A DNA stretch of 64,000 bases from Metridium senile (taxonomy: Eukaryota; Cnidaria; Anthozoa; Actiniaria; Metridiidae). Positions 37,001 through 46,513 of this stretch are shown in pieces (the stretch's first letter is position 1; every line of letters begins with the position of its first letter). The notes below the pieces were generated by a model that saw only the letters and a list, made by a program, of their open reading frames with translations, was not told where the DNA came from and made no database searches. The stretch lies in NCBI GenBank assembly GCA_949775045.1, contig OX459098.1, positions 12,000,741 through 12,064,740 of the forward strand, in the 5' to 3' direction. The position numbers and the translations under genes were made by a program.

Positions 37001-40000
37001 CAAGCAAAGTTATGTATTTTTATTTATGCTTAGGAAGGGACTATTAGTACTCTGTTCATTTATTTTATCAAGCAAAGTTATGTATTTTTATTTATGCTTA
37101 GGTTGGTAAAGCACCAAAGGATCGTCTTTGCAGAAAGGTATTTTAGTTTTTACTTCCTTCTATTTTATCTTATTTGGAGCTTTGTTTTCTTACTTCCTTT
37201 CTTCTTATTTTATTTTCTGCCTTTCTCTCCCTTTCTTGTATTTCGTTTACTCTTATTCTATTTCACTTGTCTTCATTTGTTTGCTTTTTTATATTCTAAT
37301 TGTCTTTCATTCGTTTTTTTCTCGTTGTTTTTTTTTATGTAGGTTTGTGTATTTGTTTGTTTGTTTGTTTGTTTTTTCGTTTGTTTGTTTGTTCTTTTGT
37401 TTGTTCGTTCCTTTGTTTGTTTGTTTGTTTGTTTGTTCTTTTGTTTGTTTGTTTGTTCTTTTGTTTGTTTGTTTGTTTGTTTGTTCTTTTGTTTGTTTGT
37501 TTGTTCTTTTGTTTGTTTGTTTGTTTGTTTGTTCTTTTGTTTGTTTGTTTGTTCTTTTGTTTGTTTGTTTGTTTGTTCTTTTGTTTGTTCTTTTGTTTGT
37601 TTGTTCTTTTGTTTGTTTATTTGTTCTTTTGTTTGTTTGTTTGTTCTTTTGTTTGTTTGTTTGTTCTTTTGTTTGTTTGTTTGTTTGTTTGTTCTTTTGT
37701 TTGTTTGTTCTTTTGTTTGTTTGTTTGTTTGTTTGTTCTTTTGTTTGTTCTTTTGTTTGTTTGTTTGTTCTTTTGTTTCTTTGTTCTTTTGTTTCTTTGT
37801 TTCTTTGTTTGTTTGTTCTTTTGTTTGTTTGTTTGTTCTTTTGTTTGTTCTTTTGCTGGTTGGATATGAATTATTGATATTTCAGGCAGTGGATATTGGC
37901 TACTCTTCGTTGGTTGAATTTCTCAAGGCAGCAAAGATAATCTTGGAAGTGATAGTACAGGTAATGATGATGATAATAATGATGATGTTGATGATGGTAA
38001 TGATGACGATGACGATGATGGTGATGATAGTACTATGATGGTGGCGATAACAGTGATAATAATGATAATGTTACTTTGAGTAATGATAATTATGATGATT
38101 TTGATGATAATGAAGATGATGATTAATTAAATAATGATGTTGATGTTAATAATAATGATCGATATATTAAATAATGATGGTGATAATGATGATGGTTATC
38201 GTGGAGATATAGATATTAATAAGCCATATTGGTTTTTGTAGATTGATATGTCAGAAGCTGAGGTTTTGTTGCTACGAACTGAAGACTTTTGGCAAACTGG
38301 CAGAAGGTATGACGATGGTTACGATATTAATGTAATGTATAGTAGCTGGGCCTTTGCATCGAAGCAAGACGAACGTTCAGCTTGCAATGATAAAGACATT
38401 TGAATAATGGTCCCGCGAGGTGTTTAAAGGTCGCTAGCATTGCAAGCTCAAAGTTCGTCTCGCTTCGATGCAAAGGCCTGGCTACTATTCAAAATCGCCC
38501 AGGAAACTGTGGAGGGGAAAGTTGAACGCGGTCTATTGACTCTAATTGTGAGTTATAACAAACAATGTTCTTTTACCTAGCCATCGTAAGTCCCTTATAG
38601 AAGATGCTCTGGACCAACCTACTAGTAATGTCCCTCTGGGTGAGCTCCATATTGTATTAGTGACCATCATGTGGATAATAATGGCCCTGGACATGAAGAG
38701 TGTTCGGCCGCTTTCTCTCTTTGGCTCTACGGTAATTATGATATGATGATTTGTGTTATTCCACCGTGATCAGTGTCGCCATTATCATCATTAAAGAGCC
38801 ATGGTCACTTACCAGCATGCACTGCGCAAAAGAATGAATTCCGTGGAACATGAAAATCGCACATTCAGAAATTTTGATATCTTTTACGATGTGAGTGGGT
38901 TTTAACACTCTTACTAAATCGTTTAGGATTGTGTTTTATTTGTTTTCTCGTAATACGATTGATTGGGAATGAGTTATAACATTCAAATCAAATGATAAGA
39001 CGCATTGCATGCCGATAAGTGACCATGTGTCTTTAAAAGCATTTTTATTGTGAATCGTCTGGTTTCTTTGTTGTCAGACTAAAGGGGCATTCGCCAAAGA
39101 CCTAAGTACCAGTCCACCTCTGTCATCAGGGTCTATAGACGACTCTATTTTACAAGCACGAAGCAAGGTAATCTTTTTACATTCCACCGGTTTTCTCGAA
39201 ATAGGTGTATAACAAAGTACGAGTGAGTCTTTATACCTTTCGTCTACTTTTCCTCTTCCATATTTTTCCTTTATTCCTTTTTCATTTGGTATCTTTTTTT
39301 CTCCCCTCATTTTTTTTATATTTCAAACAATAGTTTATCTTATTATTTATTTATTTTCTCACAGTTCTTGTCAAGGGCTTTGTCCATGTACGTTACTACC
39401 ATGGCAACAACGTCTGACCAGTCAGCTGACCCATCGTGCCCTGATTGGTCAATAGTGACGTTATCGGTTGCTGAGCAACTACAAGTAGATGTCGATGCCC
39501 TGCGCAGACACTTTGTACGTGAACTACTCTCAGCTGGATTGGACAGACTTGGGAAAGAGGTACCACACATTTATTATTCCCTCTTTTTATTGTCTTTTAT
39601 ACGTTTTTGCTATTGTTTTGGTAATTGTCATTTTTGTTATCATTGTTGATTTTAGCTTTTTGTTTGTTTATTTATTTTGTGTTTATATGTTTTAGTATGT
39701 GTCAGTTGTAGTTGCTGTTATTGTTACTTTTGTTGTTGTTGTTCATGGTTATTATTGTTGCTGCTGTTGTTGCGGTTATTCCTTTTCATTGTTGATGTTG
39801 TTACTGTTGTTGTTGTTGTTGTTCATGGTTATTATTGTTGCTGCTGTTGTTGCGGTTATTCCTTTTCATTGTTGATGTTGTTACTGTTGTTGTTACTGTT
39901 GTTGATATTAATGATTATGGTGGTAATGATGATGATGATGATGTTCATAGTCATGGTCATGATGATATTGATGATTATGTCGTTCTTGTTATTTTCTGAT

Positions 40001-41187
40001 AATAGAAACCAAAAGACGAAAAAGCGCAAAACTAAATTTGAAGACAAAGCTAGACAAAACAAAACTTGTTTGTTAATCCTCTATGGTCTCTAAGTGTGGT
40101 CACTTGAAATGAACAACCTCGTTCCCAGGGCCCTCTCCCTTCGCTTTTTTTTTAATCAATATTAAAACGTTTCTTTTCTCTTGTTCCAAAGGCTCTTCTT
40201 TCCGTACGAGATAAGCAGTTACTTGGATCCAGTTTACTAGTCATAGTAGGTCAAAGACTTGCACATTCGTTAGAAGAATCAGGGTCAACCAAGAGTGTTA
40301 ACCAACTGTCACGATTACCAACCCATATCAGTAGATGGATCAAACATCAGGTACATCATATCTTATTATTATTTTTAAGCTTTCGTGACTATGTACCAAA
40401 CCTCTGGGAATAAAACTTTTGTTTCAATTATTTTCCACGTGACTTTGAAATACATAAGACAAAGAATCTTATTCTCAAAAGATTTGAATTGGGCCAAAAC
40501 GTACTGTATTCTCGAAGGGAGGTGGGTCCTTATTTCATCCTCGAAGGGAGGAGGGGTGTGACCTCTGATGACACTGTCCTTCCATCTCGTTCTTTGTGGA
40601 CCAGGTCTTCGCATTTCTAATGGATTAAACCCTACAAGTGACACGTGATTCTTTGTATTTTTGTTTTCTCCAGTTGAAAATTCAATTCTTGTAAAATGAG
40701 TAACAGTGAACATGGAATAAGAATGATGGAATCTATGTTCACAATTAATGCTAGTATGCTAGTATGGAGCATTTAGAGTATTTACTGTATTTCACATTAA
40801 AAAGTGTGCTATATAAACTCCATATTATTATCATCATTGAGTTATTTGTCTTCACCATCACCAAAGACACTAACACCGGAAAAGTGTTTGTCAACTAATG
40901 TCCAATCTAATTCTTGTATGTTTCGTTGTAAGGACCTTACCTTATTTATTTGTTTATCTTCACCGTCATCAAAGACAATGACACAAAGTGTTCAGTTGTC
41001 AACCAATGTCCAATCTAATACTTGTATGTTTTGTTGTAAGGACCCTACCAAGCTCAGCTGCCGTAATGTCTCCCTCCAACAAACACACGATCTTCTGAGT
41101 ACCGTTATAACATTGATACCAACCGACTCGTCAGACTTTACACTCGCATCTAATTTGTCTGACGCATTCAAGTCATTACTGCACTAG
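20322..41187 (+). CDS. RAB3GAP2: Rab3 GTPase-activating protein non-catalytic subunit
   Basis: 37 exons: 20322-20445, 20554-20591, 20995-21106, 21542-21617, 22663-22710, 23109-23184, 23345-23446, 24031-24130, 24836-24937, 25449-25597, 25680-25768, 26230-26325, 26683-26822, 27539-27666, 28319-28377, 28564-28710, 30002-30078, 30527-30703, 31266-31441, 31862-32141, 32306-32322, 32582-32662, 33023-33128, 33512-33687, 34201-34423, 34884-35093, 35512-35636, 35712-35778, 36576-36646, 37102-37137, 37886-37960, 38242-38306, 38581-38731, 39078-39167, 39365-39559, 40192-40350, 41041-41187. They sum to 4290 nt, 1429 aa (human about 1393). With RAB3GAP1 it regulates Rab3 in exocytosis and acts as a Rab18 exchange factor. 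N-terminal propeller region: [54 protein letters not shown]-terminal helical region: [32 protein letters not shown]. All phases agree. Exon 21 is a 17-nt microexon. Confidence 0.97.
21927..22473. mobile_element. Large foldback element in RAB3GAP2 intron 4
   Basis: Left arm from AAGAAATGAAATACGTCTTC through AATCACAGGCAGCCCAA and AAAGTTATTTTTAACCG; right arm is the reverse complement, ending GAAGACGTATTTCATTTCTT. About 170-bp arms, no coding core. The preceding 21,690-21,925 looks like another repeat (GCGCCCATTGATTGGTCA). Just downstream, 22,480-22,620 is a GACGTTCCAAGCTTTAGCCC-type repeat. Confidence 0.8.
24324..24692. mobile_element. MITE in RAB3GAP2 intron 8
   Basis: AATTAGTGTTTCATTGAGAA with ATGATGTAACAATTA on the left is mirrored by TAATTGTTACATCATTTCTC and AACGAAACAATTAG on the right. 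Inner arms TTAGCTGTGGACGTAGCCGA / TCGGCTATGTCCACAGCTAA. About 370 bp, non-coding. Confidence 0.82.
25794..25817. repeat. (CAT)n microsatellite
   Basis: Short ATC-trinucleotide run in RAB3GAP2 intron 11. Confidence 0.9.
26430..26585. repeat. Half-copy of the GTGCACCTGACGCC MITE
   Basis: TTAAAGTGCACCTGACACCC through CATGAGGTGTATAATAAGTG to GAAGTGACGTCATAA matches one arm and the centre of the palindromic element at 3184-3586. Located in intron 12. Confidence 0.82.
26895..27285 (+). mobile_element. tRNA-derived SINE followed by an (ACATT)n tail
   Basis: Head GGTTAGCTCAATTGGTAGAG (A box), a TTTGCAT anticodon-loop-like segment and GGGATTCACACCCC (B box region, mutated). The body has AAATCGGAGGTCCTGTCTC and ATAAAAGAACCACTGGGGAG, shared with the minus-strand SINE at 36 kb. 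Tail GTGCTATATAAGCACCACATT runs straight into the microsatellite. It sits in intron 13 of RAB3GAP2. Confidence 0.82.
27277..27482. repeat. (ACATT)n microsatellite
   Basis: About 40 pentamers with two ACGTT-variant pairs, grown from the SINE tail. Open frames reading [10 protein letters not shown] are artefacts of the 5-bp period. Confidence 0.97.
27786..28267. repeat. CAT/CAC trinucleotide tract, about 480 bp
   Basis: Almost pure ATC/ACC/AAT trinucleotides filling most of RAB3GAP2 intron 14. The poly-His frame on the plus strand and the poly-Met/Asp frames on the minus strand are artefacts. Confidence 0.97.
28624..29925. repeat. Tandem array seeded by the RAB3GAP2 exon 16 / intron 16 boundary
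   Basis: Unit 1 is the true exon 16 end and donor (CATACTGCACTAAGGTAAAA). Two further 126-bp copies at about 28,751 and 28,877 repeat the coding sequence and the donor nearly unchanged. About nine derived 102-bp units (ACTACCACAACTACCACAAC, CATTCACTGTACCAAATATA, GGGGGAGGGGAGGG) follow to 29,925. Because 102 = 34 x 3, the minus strand is open for 322 codons (Cys-rich 34-aa repeat), judged an artefact. Confidence 0.93.
30761..30953. mobile_element. MITE in RAB3GAP2 intron 18
   Basis: TTAAGGCCCGGACAAACGGC TTCAACATTTG-like left end and a GTTTGCCCGGACCCTTAG right end are inverted; the core has several GTTGAACG/CGTTCAAC repeats. 193 bp, non-coding. The next 150 bp resembles one side of the element at 38,338-38,488. 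Confidence 0.8.
31520..31625. repeat. Palindromic repeat, AGGCAGCCGCTCCTTTGTGT
   Basis: CCTAGGCAGCCGCTCCTTTG and CAAAGGAGCGACTGCATAGG are inverted; GTGTCGTCACGCAA lies in the loop. The same family is at 36,674-36,830. Confidence 0.75.
33190..33420 (+). repeat. SINE body fragment
   Basis: TTCTCGGATAAGGATAAAGG, GGGACGTAAAA and CCCTGAGTGATG match the SINE body seen at 36.0-36.4 kb. In intron 23 of RAB3GAP2. Confidence 0.65.
33700..34145. repeat. (AATC)n tracts flanking a duplicated exon-25 acceptor
   Basis: ATCA/AATC tetranucleotides at 33,715-33,850 and 34,018-34,145 bracket a unit (33,955-34,020) that repeats the end of intron 24 and the first codons of exon 25: ATTTCTAAAATCTTTGTG, an AG, then AGTGAAGATATTGAG, against AGCGAAGATATGGAAG at the true exon. 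Confidence 0.85.
34455..34845. mobile_element. Foldback element of the GACGTTTCGAGCTTTAGCCC family
   Basis: Arms ATGAAATTTGTAACACAGTA / TACGGTGTTACAAAATTTGA and ACTGACGTTTCGAGCTTTAG / TTAAAGCGCGAAACGTCAG, with an AATCAATCAATC-containing insertion in the right arm. Relatives occur at 22,480-22,620, 44,400-44,510 and 50,740-50,950. In intron 25. Confidence 0.78.
35096..35350. repeat. CTGTCTGTCTGTTCGTTTCA minisatellite
   Basis: Degenerate CTGT/GTTT tetranucleotides with a roughly 28-bp super-period, starting at the donor of RAB3GAP2 exon 26. Confidence 0.9.
36000..36380 (-). mobile_element. Full-length tRNA-Asn-derived SINE
   Basis: Minus-strand head GGGTTAGCTTAGTTGGGAGA (A box), an anticodon-loop-like CTGTTAACC (GTT, Asn) and GGGGGTTCAAACCCC (B box). 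The body contains CTCTCGGATAAGGACGTTAA and GGGGGGACGTAAAAGAACGA; the tail has GCGCTTT/AAGTGCGC with TATATAAATACATTATC. Head, body and tail are contiguous, so this is the best reference copy in the window. In intron 28. Confidence 0.88.
36674..36830. repeat. Palindromic repeat, GTGTCGTCACGCAACG
   Basis: CATAGCCTCCTATGCAGC ... GCTGCATAAGGAGGCTTG termini with internal TTTGTGTCGTCACGCAAC / GTTGCGTGACGACACAAA. Second copy at 31.5 kb. Confidence 0.78.
36964..37103 (+). repeat. 70-bp tandem duplication carrying the exon 30 splice acceptor
   Basis: GGAAGGGACTATTAGTACTC through TTTTTATTTATGCTTAG is present twice in direct succession. The second copy ends at the acceptor used for exon 30 (GTTGGTAAAGCACC); the first ends at an identical but decoy acceptor. 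Confidence 0.9.
37343..37857. repeat. (GTTT)n / TTTGTTTGTTCTTTTG tract, about 515 bp
   Basis: Tetranucleotide GTTT with regular CTTT interruptions fills RAB3GAP2 intron 30. All three plus frames are open (CLFVCLFFC repeats); none is a gene. An ATG/GAT trinucleotide tract (37,962-38,200) follows exon 31. Confidence 0.97.
38338..38488. mobile_element. MITE, GCCTTTGCATCGAAGC arms
   Basis: TATAGTAGCTGGGCCTTTGC ... GCAAAGGCCTGGCTACTAT, with ATCGAAGCAAGACGAACGTT / GTTCGTCTCGCTTCGAT inside. 151 bp, in intron 32. Confidence 0.85.
39710..39990. repeat. GTT/GTC and GAT trinucleotide tract with an internal duplication
   Basis: TTGTTGTTGTTGTTCATGGT with GGTTATTCCTTTTCATTGTT occurs twice, followed by (GATGAT)n, inside RAB3GAP2 intron 35. 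Confidence 0.88.
40735..41045 (+). repeat. SINE tail plus about 110-bp duplication of the exon 37 acceptor region
   Basis: A SINE tail (GTGCTATATAAACTCCATAT) at 40,805 precedes two copies of CTTCACC(A/G)TCA(C/T)CAAAGAC through ATGTCCAATCTAAT to TTGTTGTAAG. The first copy ends in GACCTTACCTTA, the second in the real exon start GACCCTACCAAG. Confidence 0.85.
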
Positions 41188-41194
41188 AACAAAC

Positions 41195-41425
41195 GCAACT
41201 GATACTGGTACGTACGTAATTCTTACGCAAGAAGTCCTATAGTTAAAAACAACATTACGTATCGTAGCGTAACTGATACTGGTACGTACGTAATTCTTAC
41301 GTAAGAAGTCCTATAGTTAGAAACGTTACGTATCGTAACGTAACTGATACTGGTACGTACGTAATTCTTACGTAAGAGGTCCTATAGTTAGAAACAACGT
41401 TACGTAGCGTATGGTATCGTAACGT
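41195..41425. repeat. Satellite A, about 72-bp unit, three copies
   Basis: AACTGATACTGGTACGTACG, TAATTCTTACGTAAGAAGTC and CTATAGTTAGAAACAACG repeat three times directly after the RAB3GAP2 stop codon, so they probably lie in its 3' UTR. Confidence 0.9.
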
Positions 41426-42045
41426 TGATAAGAAAATTGAGTCTTAAGCTACGACTGAAAAAAATATCAGTTTAAGTAGCAGATAGAGAGTTACTGACAT
41501 TTTGGACGTTAACTCTTCGTAAAAAGACTGCGACCTTGTTAAGCTATGAAAATCAGTTGAAGTACAGAAGGATTTTTAATTCACCAACTTTTCGGACTTT
41601 ATCACTTCTTATTAAAGAAGACTGGGTCGGTAATTTAGTAGAGAACAGAGAGAAAACGTTGAATAGTGTAACCGCAGACTGGTCCCGGTTACGTTACTAC
41701 GCAACGAATGATTCAATGCATCGTGCCTGTAATAACAACGTGTAGAAACGCCACAAGAAGACTTATTTTCACGTACAAAAAAAACTTCCGGCCACCTAGC
41801 CCATTACACTTCTTCTCCCCTTTTCCTCTGCCATAGCGTACTTGCTTTTCTTTCGTGTTGGGCTTGCTGTGGGGAAAACGTGGAAGACGCGCAAGAAAAG
41901 TAGTCAAGATTTTTAAGGCTGCAGAAATTGAAAAGTATGAATAACTTAAGTGACGAAAATTTGTATACATAACTTAATATTTTATTTCAAATATATATAG
42001 CTAATTATATTATATTATGTAGAAAAATTTAACATCTAAGTTTAA
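41426..42045. other. RAB3GAP2 3' flank, no gene seen
   Basis: An open frame at 41,536-41,745 has no recognisable feature. A GGAAGACGCGCAAGAAAAG repeat-like stretch is at 41,880. AATAAATATGAATAAAG near 42,050 offers possible polyadenylation signals for RAB3GAP2. Confidence 0.55.
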
Positions 42046-42061
42046 GATAAAATAAATATGA

Positions 42062-42535
42062 ATAAAGTAAAATACTGGTTTGACTAATATTGACTACATT
42101 AATGAATATGACTTGTACTCTTACTTTATAAGCCCTATAGTTAGAACAACGTTAACATAATTGTTTGACCAATGCTGCTTACATTAATGAATATGTACTC
42201 TTACTTTATAAGCCCTATAGTTAGAAACAACGTTAACATAATTGTTTGACCAATGTTGCTTACATTAGTGAATATGTACTCTTACTTTATAAGCCCTATA
42301 GTTAGAAACAACGTTAACATAATTGTTTGACCAATATTGCTTACATTAGTGAATATGTACTCTTACTTTATAAGCCCCATAGTTAGAACAACGTTAACAT
42401 AATTGTTGACCAATATTGACTACATTAATGAATATGTACTCTTACTTTATAAGCCCCATAGTTAGAACAACGTTAACATAATTGTTTGACCATTGTTGCT
42501 TACATTAGTGAATATGTACTCTTACTTTAAACTAT
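42062..42535. repeat. Satellite B, about 62-65-bp unit, seven copies
   Basis: TTGACTACATTAATGAATATG, ACTCTTACTTTATAAGCCC and TATAGTTAGAACAACGTTAA repeat about seven times. It shares the TATAGTTAGAA-ACAACGTTA block with satellite A. Confidence 0.92.
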
Positions 42536-42926
42536 GTTGGGAAAAAATCAAAAGTTTGATTGAGTGAAATTTTGGCTGAGATAAATGGGGAGAGGAGTCA
42601 CGGACTAACATGCCACGTGGCTTAATACTTCATGTCATACTTCCTCATACTTCAACTTGTTTCCTCATGTCATCCTCTTCACGTTACTCCATATTTATTT
42701 ATTCCGAATCAGGTTTCCTGTGTTGATACTGGCTGAGGAAAAATGAGTGCCACACACTTCTCCCCATACCCCCCACAACAAAATTAACCTTTGGACAAAA
42801 ATTATATCTGCAACACATAATAGCCAATAGTCACACAGGCAACCCAACATATGATCTGAGTTTCCTGAAGTTTTTGAAGATAAGGATGAAATCTTTTTTG
42901 TCAAGTTAATATCCACATTTCACCCT

Positions 42927-45900
42927 TCAAATGCAAAGAAAACCATCAGGTATTAGACTAGTAGCCCACATAACCATGTTAATATCCAGATGGCTTGTCC
43001 AGGAACGAGCCTTCTGATTGGCTGGATTACTCCAAAAGTTGTTGATTTCATTGATGATAGGAGAATACTTTTGTAGTTTTTCCAGGTATTCGGGAAGATG
43101 GCTACACTGTTGGATAATGTGTTGATTTTCTGGCAGGTTTTGTTGTATTTTTTGAACAGCTTGTAGTCCAATTGATAATCCCATTTCTCTGAATGCCAGA
43201 CGGTGCTCTGCTGGTTTCCTGAGTTGGTTTGAGTATCTAGAAAATACAAAGTCAATTTTTATTCTGATAGACATATATTTTTGTTTATACTAACTTCAAA
43301 ACCTTAGGTGTGTACATGTCTGGTTTATTATCATATGACCCGTATTTTGCCCGGCGCGCGCTCTTAAAAAACCTTTGTAAAAAGTCACGTGATGGGGTCC
43401 GTACGGCTTTTTTCACCTGGTCCGTACAAACACGTACGGACCAGCTACTCGAAACATCACAACAAAAATGGCCTTTTATTTAAAAAGAGTGGGTCATATG
43501 ATTAAAAAACTTATTGACTGAGTTAGGTCGAGCCGTACGGGAAAATATTTGGCTCTTGGTCATTCGTACGGACCTTGCTGCGCTCGTTCCGTACGTCATG
43601 ACCGCGAGCCAAATATTTTCCCGTACGGCCCTCCCACTCAGTCAATAAGTACTTATTCTTTAAAAAAACAAACATAATACACAAGACTGCAATATATCTT
43701 TTCATGGTTCTCAGACAACCTCAGCCTTGATAGCAGGTAATATATTCTTTAGAATTTGTCTACAGCCCATGGAAGTTTTAAATGTTTCAATAGTTCTTTT
43801 CACAGTTCTGTTCAGTGACCATAAAAAATAAATCCAAGTGGAAGTTCCAGTTGATGCACATAGCAAAACTATAATTTATCATGTGCAGCATTGAACTGTA
43901 ACCTCGACTTGGAACTATCATTTGTGGTCACTGAACGGAACTGTAAAAAGGACTATTGTTTGGTGTGTACACTCCTTAAATAACTGTGAGTGTTTGTCAA
44001 ATTGTAAAGAATATATTACACAATATCAAGGCTCAGGTTGTGGATGGGAAGCATGATAAGGTCTATTTTCAGTTTGTCAAAAAAGCCTTCCTGACCTATT
44101 ATGAATATAAGCATCAAGACCACCATCAGATGCTTGAAGGATGCTAGTCAGAAGTTCTCCACTGCCAGCAAAACTTGCACCATCTCTCATCAACATATAT
44201 ACCCGATATGCATCACACAGCAACCCACCCAGTCCCAGGGGATCTGTTGTTTTCCAGTCCTTGCCTTTACAAATAGAAAGCATGTCACTGATTTGTTCTT
44301 GGATACTCAGCGTTTCTCTGTCTTGCTGTGTCAGCGAGTGCTGGATTTGTAGGTATGTTATGTATCTGTTGATAATCAAGTAATAGTTTTAAAAGAATGG
44401 AAATAAATGGAAACTAGCATGTAAACTAGTATAGGCTGCTATAGATAGGATAGGTAATAGAATGAAAAATATATCAGACCTATACTAGTTTACTTGCTAG
44501 TTTCAAGTAATAGTTTTAGTTCAATTTGATAGCAGTCTTTGTTGATACAACAATAATTATTATACTAGAAGATAAACACACTAGTCATTTAATAGTGTAC
44601 ATGAAGTAATATGGAAAGGAAATTCTTGTTCTGATACTTGATACAGCCTAAATAATCATCTTTACTCTGATTGTAATCATAAATGGATATGAAAATAACT
44701 ATCATACTGCAATTGTTCTGAAGATGTAATAATAATATAGTATTTATTTATACATGATATAACATGATATGTAACACCAACAACAATATTTTTAACAAAA
44801 TTTATTTAGTACCTATCAGTAAAATTAAATACAATAATCATAATTAAGCTTAGCCTGCAAAACACGTTCTTTTGAGTTATGGGGAAAAATCGAGTTTTGG
44901 GCTTCCTGTGTCGAATGGGCAAGCAAAAAAACTCGGCTATCAAGACAACACAGGGACCCCAAAATCTAAATGAAGGTTAAATTAAGCTATATTATAAGGA
45001 ATATTAGGTTCTAACTAATAACTACAAAGCTAAAGATAATTATTTTTATTTAGTACCTATCAGTGAAAAAAATACAATTGTAATTATAAAGCTATCTTAT
45101 AAGGTACTTTTATATTAGGTACAGAGTCTGACTAATAACTACAAATCCAAAGATTGTTATGTTAGAGCATATATGTAAAAAGAAAACAATGATTGCCTCA
45201 CCCATCGAGGGGATCATGGTGGCCCATACTGCGTACGTGTGGTTGACTCAAATCAATACTCATTTTCCAGTACATTCTTTTACTACCAAAACCTGGACTG
45301 TATGTAAACTTGTCATGTGTTCCTTTAACCATCTCTGCTGCTAATGCATTAAACTTTCCGTCACCGGTAGATCTTGTAACACAATTTAAAGCATGCATCC
45401 ATTTTGTGACATAGTGAAAGTATTGCCCATCTCTATCCCATTCCATATCATCGTCATATGGGTCATCAGGCTTGCGCTCTGGTAGCTTCTTACCAATGCG
45501 AATGCCCCTTGATGTAGGATGTAGCTCACCCTCTTGATCACTAAGACCACTTATCCAGCCCTGTTGGGGATAATGAATATTGGAGAATAATAAATAATGG
45601 GATCTATTGCTAGTGATAAGAACAGTGCATTGTTTCTTAGAATTGAACATATCAAATATGAGCTAGGGGTATGTTCCTAGTTTTGCAATGATGCTTTAAA
45701 AAAATCTACTGGAGGTAGAAAGATGCATAAATATTGCAATGTCGAGATCGATAATTATGATTCATGGCCTGGGGTAACCAATTGATGAAATTGATCATTG
45801 GAAAATCAATCGATATCAATCAATATAGTTACTTAATTAATTGATATTGGCCAATCAATAATCACAACAAAGTCTCCAATCAATAATCATCGAATGACAA

Positions 45901-46513
45901 TACTAACAATAATTTTGCAATAGAAATCGATGCCAATTAAGCCATCTATTGCAATTGATAATTGCACAAATCACTTTCATCGATGGAATAATTCATAATT
46001 AATAATAAATAAATTCATAATTAATAATTCATTGGTAATCGATTGTAACCTGTGTATAGCCGCCCCCACCCCCTCCCCCCCTTCCCTCCTTCCCCCCTTC
46101 AAGGGGTAGGGGTGGCGGTAAACAGGCTATATCGATTAATTAATTAATTGGTATTGATTGGTATCGATTGTTATTGATTGATGTCGATTGGTATTGATTG
46201 TTATTGATTATCGAGTTCATCGATTGGATACCCGGGTCTATGGACATTCTCCCAAAGCATGTATTAAAACCAGTCCTACTTTTCTGTCATCGTCAGATCG
46301 ATGTTTTCCCAAAACGTTATGCACACTGTTGACTAGATCAAGTGCTAAGCGACCAAAACGCTCATCCTGAGTCTGCTTTTGAAGGCCAAGAAAGTTGCAG
46401 ACAGCGAATGCATCGGTCCACAAATATCGTCTTGGAATCGCAGACGAAGAAAGGCCCGTGTTGACAGCGAATTCATCCATTGTTCGTACGACTGTAGAAA
46501 GATTTGCAGCCAT
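42927..46513 (-). CDS. Conserved protein of unknown function, bacterial-type six-hairpin ((alpha/alpha)6 barrel-like) family
   Basis: Exons on the minus strand: 46513-46280, 45560-45202, 44365-44096, 43236-42927; 390 aa, phases agree throughout. Conserved-looking blocks: YLWTDAFAVCNFLGL (30-44), GWISGL (79-84), HPTSRGIRIGKKLPER (92-107), EWDRDGQYFHYVTKWMHAL (118-136), KMSIDLSQPHVRSMGHHDP (177-195). These tryptophan/histidine/aspartate-rich helices resemble bacterial proteins annotated as uncharacterised or six-hairpin glycosidase-like; this is recalled, not searched. No signal peptide or membrane helix is visible, so it is probably cytosolic. The acidic residues in the EWDRDGQ block could be catalytic, but no substrate can be named. 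Four exons with normal GT-AG introns show it is a genuine animal nuclear gene. It converges on RAB3GAP2. Confidence 0.82.
43340..43660. mobile_element. Palindromic repeat, GCCGTACGGGAAAATATTTG
   Basis: CTTATTGACTGAGTTAGGTC with GAGCCGTACGGGAAAATATT, and the inverted GAGCCAAATATTTTCCCGTA with CGGCCCTCCCACTCAGTCAA, form arms at 43,509-43,556 and 43,602-43,648. GGTCCGTACG motifs pack the left side. It lies in intron 3 of the unknown gene. Confidence 0.82.
43785..43970. mobile_element. Foldback, AATAGTTCTTTTCACAGTTC arms
   Basis: AATAGTTCTTTTCACAGTTC with TGTTCAGTGACCA is mirrored by TGGTCACTGAACGGAACTGT with AAAAAGGACTATT. About 180 bp, same intron. Confidence 0.75.
45770..46215. repeat. ATTGAT/ATCGAT degenerate repeat region with a nested hairpin
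   Basis: Dense ATTGAT, ATCGAT and ATCAAT words on both strands. At 46,048-46,130, CCTGTGTATAGCCGCC ... GGCGGTAAACAGGCTATA forms an inverted pair around a C-rich run. It fills intron 1 of the unknown gene. Confidence 0.75.

Noticed and set aside
37128..38038. Long Cys/Leu/Phe/Val open frames in three plus frames
   Set aside because: All come from the GTTT tetranucleotide tract of intron 30; being open in every frame is the mark of a repeat.
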